A stretch of DNA of 47,022 nt from Serpens sp035306625 (lineage in GTDB: Bacteria > Pseudomonadota > Gammaproteobacteria > Pseudomonadales > Pseudomonadaceae). Positions 43,945 through 47,022 of the stretch are shown here, one piece after another. Position 1 is the first letter of the stretch. Every line of letters begins with the position of its first letter. A program made the translations under genes and the position numbers. Under the pieces are notes generated by a model. It made no database searches and was not told the DNA's origin. It saw only the letters and a program-made list of their open reading frames with translations. The stretch spans positions 1 through 47,022 of the forward strand of contig DATGNS010000274.1 in assembly GCA_035306625.1 (NCBI GenBank), read 5' to 3'.

Positions 43945-44766
43945 ATGAGCGACCTCTTCTACAACGCAGCCCCCAACGCCACCCGCGTGGCGCCGCCGCT
44001 GCCCACGCCGCGCCGGTATCCGGCCAAGCCGCAGCAGGTCTACCTGTTCGGCACCTGCGTGGTCGACCTGTTCTTCCCCGAAGCCGGCCTGGACGCCATC
44101 CGCCTGCTGGAGCGCGAAGGCCTGCGCGTGCACTTTCCCCCGGGACAGACCTGCTGCGGCCAGCCGGCCTACACCAGCGGCTACACCGAAGAGGCCCGCA
44201 AGGTCGCGCGCGCGCAGCTGGCGCTGTTTGCCGAGGACTGGCCGGTGGTGGTGCCTTCGGGCTCCTGCGCCGGCATGTTCCGCCACCACTACCGGGAGCT
44301 GTTCAGGGACGAGCCCGAGACCCTGCGCCAGGTGGAGGCGCTGGCCGAGCGCACCTTCGAGCTGGCCGAGTTCCTGCTGCACGTCTGCCAGGTCGAACTC
44401 GAGGATCAGGGCGAACCGATCCAGGTGGCCCTGCACACCTCCTGCTCGGCCCGTCGCGAGATGAACACCCATCTGCACGGGCGCGCCCTGCTGGGTCAGC
44501 TCGGCAACGTCGAGCGTGTCGAGCACGACCATGAAAGCGAATGCTGCGGCTTCGGCGGCACCTTCAGCGTGCGCATGCCGGACATTTCCGGGGCCATGGT
44601 GGCCGACAAGACCCGTGCCCTGAAGGAATCCGGTGCCGCCCGGGTGGTCAGCGCCGACTGCGGCTGCCTGCTGAACATCAATGGCGCCCTGGAGAAGCAG
44701 CACGAAACCCTGCGCGGCCAGCACCTGGCCACGTTCCTGTGGCAGCGCACCGGAGGTCGCCCATGA
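43945..44766 (+). CDS. lutA: L-lactate oxidation complex subunit LutA/LldE, (Fe-S)-binding
   Basis: A 273-residue cytosolic protein with two cysteine-rich CCG domains that bind Fe-S or heterodisulfide-type clusters. The first has Cys38, Cys70-Cys71 (QTCCGQPAYTSGY) and Cys108; the second has Cys167, Cys200-Cys201 (SECCGFGGTFSV), and Cys239/Cys241. It is homologous to LutA/YkgE and works with LutB and LutC to oxidise L-lactate to pyruvate. It carries about 28 extra N-terminal residues compared with E. coli YkgE. The ATG at 43945 has GGAG upstream; its stop overlaps lutB (ATGA). Confidence 0.93.
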   Translation: MSDLFYNAAPNATRVAPPLPTPRRYPAKPQQVYLFGTCVVDLFFPEAGLDAIRLLEREGLRVHFPPGQTCCGQPAYTSGYTEEARKVARAQLALFAEDWPVVVPSGSCAGMFRHHYRELFRDEPETLRQVEALAERTFELAEFLLHVCQVELEDQGEPIQVALHTSCSARREMNTHLHGRALLGQLGNVERVEHDHESECCGFGGTFSVRMPDISGAMVADKTRALKESGAARVVSADCGCLLNINGALEKQHETLRGQHLATFLWQRTGGRP

Positions 44767-46202
44767 GCCAGCAGATTCCCGTCGTCGAGCTGTCCAGTCG
44801 CGAGCTCAAGCGCAATGCGCACCGGGCCCTGGACGATGCCCAGCTGCGCCGCAACATGCGCACCGCCATGGACTCGCTGATGGTCAAGCGCCTGGCCTCC
44901 ATGCCCGACGAGTACGAGCGCGAGCACCTGCGCGAGCAGGGCAACCACATCCGCGCCCGCGCCCTGTCCAAACTGCCCGAGCTGCTGGAGCGCCTGGAAG
45001 CCAACCTGACCCGCAACGGCGTCAAGGTGCACTGGGCCGAGACCGTGGACGAAGCCAACGCCATCGTCCTGGAGATCGCCCGGGCCCATCAGGCCAGGCA
45101 GGTGATCAAGGGCAAGTCGATGGTCAGCGAGGAAATGGAGATGAACCATTTCCTCGAAGACCACGGCATCGAGGCACTGGAATCCGACATGGGCGAGTAC
45201 ATCATCCAGCTCGACCACGAGAAGCCCACTCACATCATCATGCCGGCGATCCACAAGAACGCCCGTCAGGTGGGCTCGCTGTTCCGCGACAAGCTGGGCA
45301 TCGAATACACCGAGGATGTCGACCAGCTCATCCAGACCGGCCGCCGCGTGCTGCGCGAGAAATTCTTCGAAGCCGATATCGGCGTGTCCGGGGTCAACTT
45401 CGCCGTGGCGGAAACCGGCACCCTGCTGCTGGTGGAAAACGAGGGCAACGGCCGCATGTTCACCGGCGTGCCGCCGGTGCACATCGCCGTCACCGGCATC
45501 GAGAAGGTGGTGGAGAACCTGCGCGACGTGGTGCCGCTGCTCTCGCTGCTGACCCGCTCGGCGCTGGGCCAGGGCATCACCACCTACGTGAACATGATCT
45601 CCGGGCCGCGCCAGCCCGGCGAGCTGGACGGCCCGCGGGAAGTGCACCTGATCCTGCTCGACAACGGCCGCACCCAGGCCTTCGCCGACGGCGAGCTGCG
45701 CCAGACGCTGAACTGCATCCGCTGCGGCGCCTGCATGAACCACTGCCCGGTGTACACCCGCATCGGCGGCCAGGCCTATGGCACCGTCTATCCGGGGCCG
45801 ATCGGCAAGATCATCTCGCCGCACCTGATGGGCCTGGAAAACACCCCGGACCATCCCTCCGCCTCATCACTGTGCGGCGCCTGCGGCGAGGTCTGTCCGG
45901 TGAAGATTCCCATTCCCTCGCTGTTGCGCCGCCTGCGCGAGGAGAACGTGAAGAAGCCGGACGACCCCCACCGGGTCATGCGCGGCCAGGGCAGCAAGTA
46001 CTCGACCTTCGAGCGCCTCGCCTGGCAGGGCTGGCGCTGGCTGAATACCTCGCCGGCGCTGTACCGGCTGTTCGCCTTCTTCGCCACGCGCCTGCGCGGC
46101 CTGACGCCGAACATCGGCCCCTGGGCGCAGAACCACAGCAAGCCGACCCCGGCGCCCCGCTCGCTGCACGAACTGGCGAAACAGCACCTGGAGGGCAAGT
46201 AA
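44763..46202 (+). CDS. lutB: L-lactate oxidation complex subunit LutB/LldF, iron-sulfur protein
   Basis: A 479-residue protein homologous to LutB/YkgF. The N-terminal two thirds belong to the LUD domain family (GVNFAVAETGTLLLVENEGN near residue 210). The C-terminal part carries two ferredoxin-type 4Fe-4S clusters: Cys318, Cys321, Cys324, Cys328 (CIRCGACMNHCP) and Cys371, Cys374, Cys378 (CGACGEVCPV). It is the electron-transfer subunit of the LutABC L-lactate oxidase, passing electrons to the respiratory chain. It starts in ATGA overlap with lutA and ends in TAATG overlap with lutC, so the three are translationally coupled. Confidence 0.95.
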   Translation: MSQQIPVVELSSRELKRNAHRALDDAQLRRNMRTAMDSLMVKRLASMPDEYEREHLREQGNHIRARALSKLPELLERLEANLTRNGVKVHWAETVDEANAIVLEIARAHQARQVIKGKSMVSEEMEMNHFLEDHGIEALESDMGEYIIQLDHEKPTHIIMPAIHKNARQVGSLFRDKLGIEYTEDVDQLIQTGRRVLREKFFEADIGVSGVNFAVAETGTLLLVENEGNGRMFTGVPPVHIAVTGIEKVVENLRDVVPLLSLLTRSALGQGITTYVNMISGPRQPGELDGPREVHLILLDNGRTQAFADGELRQTLNCIRCGACMNHCPVYTRIGGQAYGTVYPGPIGKIISPHLMGLENTPDHPSASSLCGACGEVCPVKIPIPSLLRRLREENVKKPDDPHRVMRGQGSKYSTFERLAWQGWRWLNTSPALYRLFAFFATRLRGLTPNIGPWAQNHSKPTPAPRSLHELAKQHLEGK

Positions 46203-46876
46203 TGATGTCTGCCAAAGCCAACATCCTCGCCAAGCTGCGCAAGAGCCTGGAAGGCACCCAGCCGCTGCCCGACGATTTCGACGAAGCCCTGGTGACCGAA
46301 CCCTGGCGCTACGCCCCCGAGGAGCGGGTGCCGCGCCTGCGCCAGCTGATGGAAGCGGTGCATACCGAAACCCACCTGACCACCCTGGCCGGCTGGCCGG
46401 CACTGCTGGAGCGCCTGCTGGCGGAAAAGGGGCTGGGCAGCCTGCTGATCGCCCCGACCACGGACTGGGGCCGGCAGCTCACCGCGCATTTCGCCGACCG
46501 CGAGCAGGCGCCCGAGCTCAAGGCCTACGACCGCCCCATCGAGGAATGGAAGGCCGAGCTGTTCCATGACACCCCGGCCAGCCTGACCGGCACCCTGGGG
46601 GCGATCGCCGCCACCGGCAGCCTGATCCTCTGGCCGACGCCCGAGGAACCGCGCCTGATGAGCCTGGTGCCGCCGGTGCACTTCGCCATCCTCAAGGCCA
46701 GCGAGGTGTACGACAACTTCTACGAGGTGCAGCAGAAGCAGCAGTGGGCCCGGGGCATGCCGACCAACGCGCTGCTGGTCTCCGGCCCCTCGAAGACCGC
46801 CGACATCGAACAGGTCCTGGCCTATGGCGCCCACGGACCCAAGGATCTGATCGTGCTGATCCTGGAGGATGCATGA
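46202..46876 (+). CDS. lutC: L-lactate oxidation complex subunit LutC/LldG
   Basis: A 224-residue LUD-domain protein homologous to LutC/YkgG, the third subunit of the LutABC L-lactate oxidation complex. Diagnostic segments are GAIAATGSLILWPTPEEPR and LMSLVPPVHFAILKASEV; a conserved SKTADIEQVLAYGAHGP follows near the C-terminus. The ATG at 46202 overlaps the lutB stop (TAATG); a second ATG follows directly at 46205. Its stop overlaps the dld start (ATGA). The catalytic residues of this subunit are not well defined. Confidence 0.94.
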   Translation: MMSAKANILAKLRKSLEGTQPLPDDFDEALVTEPWRYAPEERVPRLRQLMEAVHTETHLTTLAGWPALLERLLAEKGLGSLLIAPTTDWGRQLTAHFADREQAPELKAYDRPIEEWKAELFHDTPASLTGTLGAIAATGSLILWPTPEEPRLMSLVPPVHFAILKASEVYDNFYEVQQKQQWARGMPTNALLVSGPSKTADIEQVLAYGAHGPKDLIVLILEDA

Positions 46877-47022
46877 GCCTGCCCGCTGCCTTCCGTCGAG
46901 CCGTCGAGGCGCTGATTCCCCGCGAGCGCCTGTTCGACGACCCGCTCTCCACCCTGGCCTTCGGCACCGACGCCAGCTTCTACCGGCTGATTCCCAAGCT
47001 GGTGGTGCGCGTGGAGTCCGAG
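46873..47022 (+). CDS. dld: FAD/Fe-S D-lactate dehydrogenase, N-terminal part
   Basis: The first 50 codons of a large FAD-binding oxidoreductase, running off the window. The N-terminus MSLPAAFRRAVEALIPRE followed by DPLSTLAFGTDASFYRLIPK matches pseudomonad quinone-dependent D-lactate dehydrogenases that combine an FAD domain with C-terminal Fe-S domains. The D-lactate role rests on family resemblance and operon position after lutABC. GGAGG lies 5 bases upstream, and the start overlaps the lutC stop (ATGA). The rest of the gene, including flavin and cluster motifs, is not visible. Confidence 0.88.
   Translation, partial: MSLPAAFRRAVEALIPRERLFDDPLSTLAFGTDASFYRLIPKLVVRVESE

Overview
The window is a high-GC, gene-dense stretch of chromosome from a gammaproteobacterium of the family Pseudomonadaceae. 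Nearly every protein reads as a Pseudomonas-type orthologue. As I remember it, the gene order follows the panB-to-lldP segment of the Pseudomonas aeruginosa PAO1 chromosome (roughly PA4729 to PA4772): panBCD, pgi, pnp, rpsO, truB, rbfA, infB, nusA, rimP, tRNA-Leu, secG, tpiA, glmM, folP, ftsH, rlmE, yhbY, greA, carB, leuE, carA, dapB, dnaJ, dnaK, grpE, recN, fur, omlA, rnfH, ratA, smpB, lldR, lldP. The lactate operon uses lutABC (lldEFG) instead of lldD, which suggests a stutzeri-like branch, but the species cannot be fixed from this sequence.

Layout. Positions 1-1703: pantothenate synthesis (end of panB, panC, panD). 1837-6830: pgi, then an accessory stretch (MpaB/DUF2236 oxygenase-like protein, thiolase, RlmI-like methyltransferase). 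6901-10495: envelope genes (DUF748, DUF2845, secreted BON protein). 10656-19219, minus strand: rimP-nusA-infB-rbfA-truB-rpsO-pnp, the transcription/translation/RNA-decay superoperon. Its leader carries a promoter followed by tandem terminator-like hairpins. 19514-25734, minus: tRNA-Leu(GAG), secG, tpiA, glmM, folP, ftsH, rlmE, with yhbY divergent from rlmE. 26108-34213, minus: DUF4149, greA, carB, leuE, carA, dapB, dnaJ. 34333-36912, minus: dnaK and grpE behind sigma-32-type promoters. 37074-41115: recN (with an SOS box), fur/omlA divergent, rnfH-ratA, and smpB. 41128-47022: the lactate locus, lldR divergent from lldP-lutA-lutB-lutC-dld, with dld cut by the window edge.

How it works together. 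Most of the window is core information processing, protein quality control and precursor synthesis. The lactate operon is a self-contained catabolic unit: FadR-type regulator, permease, iron-sulfur L-lactate oxidation complex, and a flavin/iron-sulfur D-lactate dehydrogenase. I found no CRISPR array, phage, transposase, toxin-antitoxin pair or defence island, and no gap over 300 bases without a feature. The most interesting signals are in non-coding DNA: the tandem attenuator-like leader of rimP-nusA-infB, an attenuator-like leader before carA, a leader peptide with a hairpin before lldP, a strong terminator inside the lactate operon, and a ~79-bp hairpin repeat present in two intercistronic gaps of one operon.
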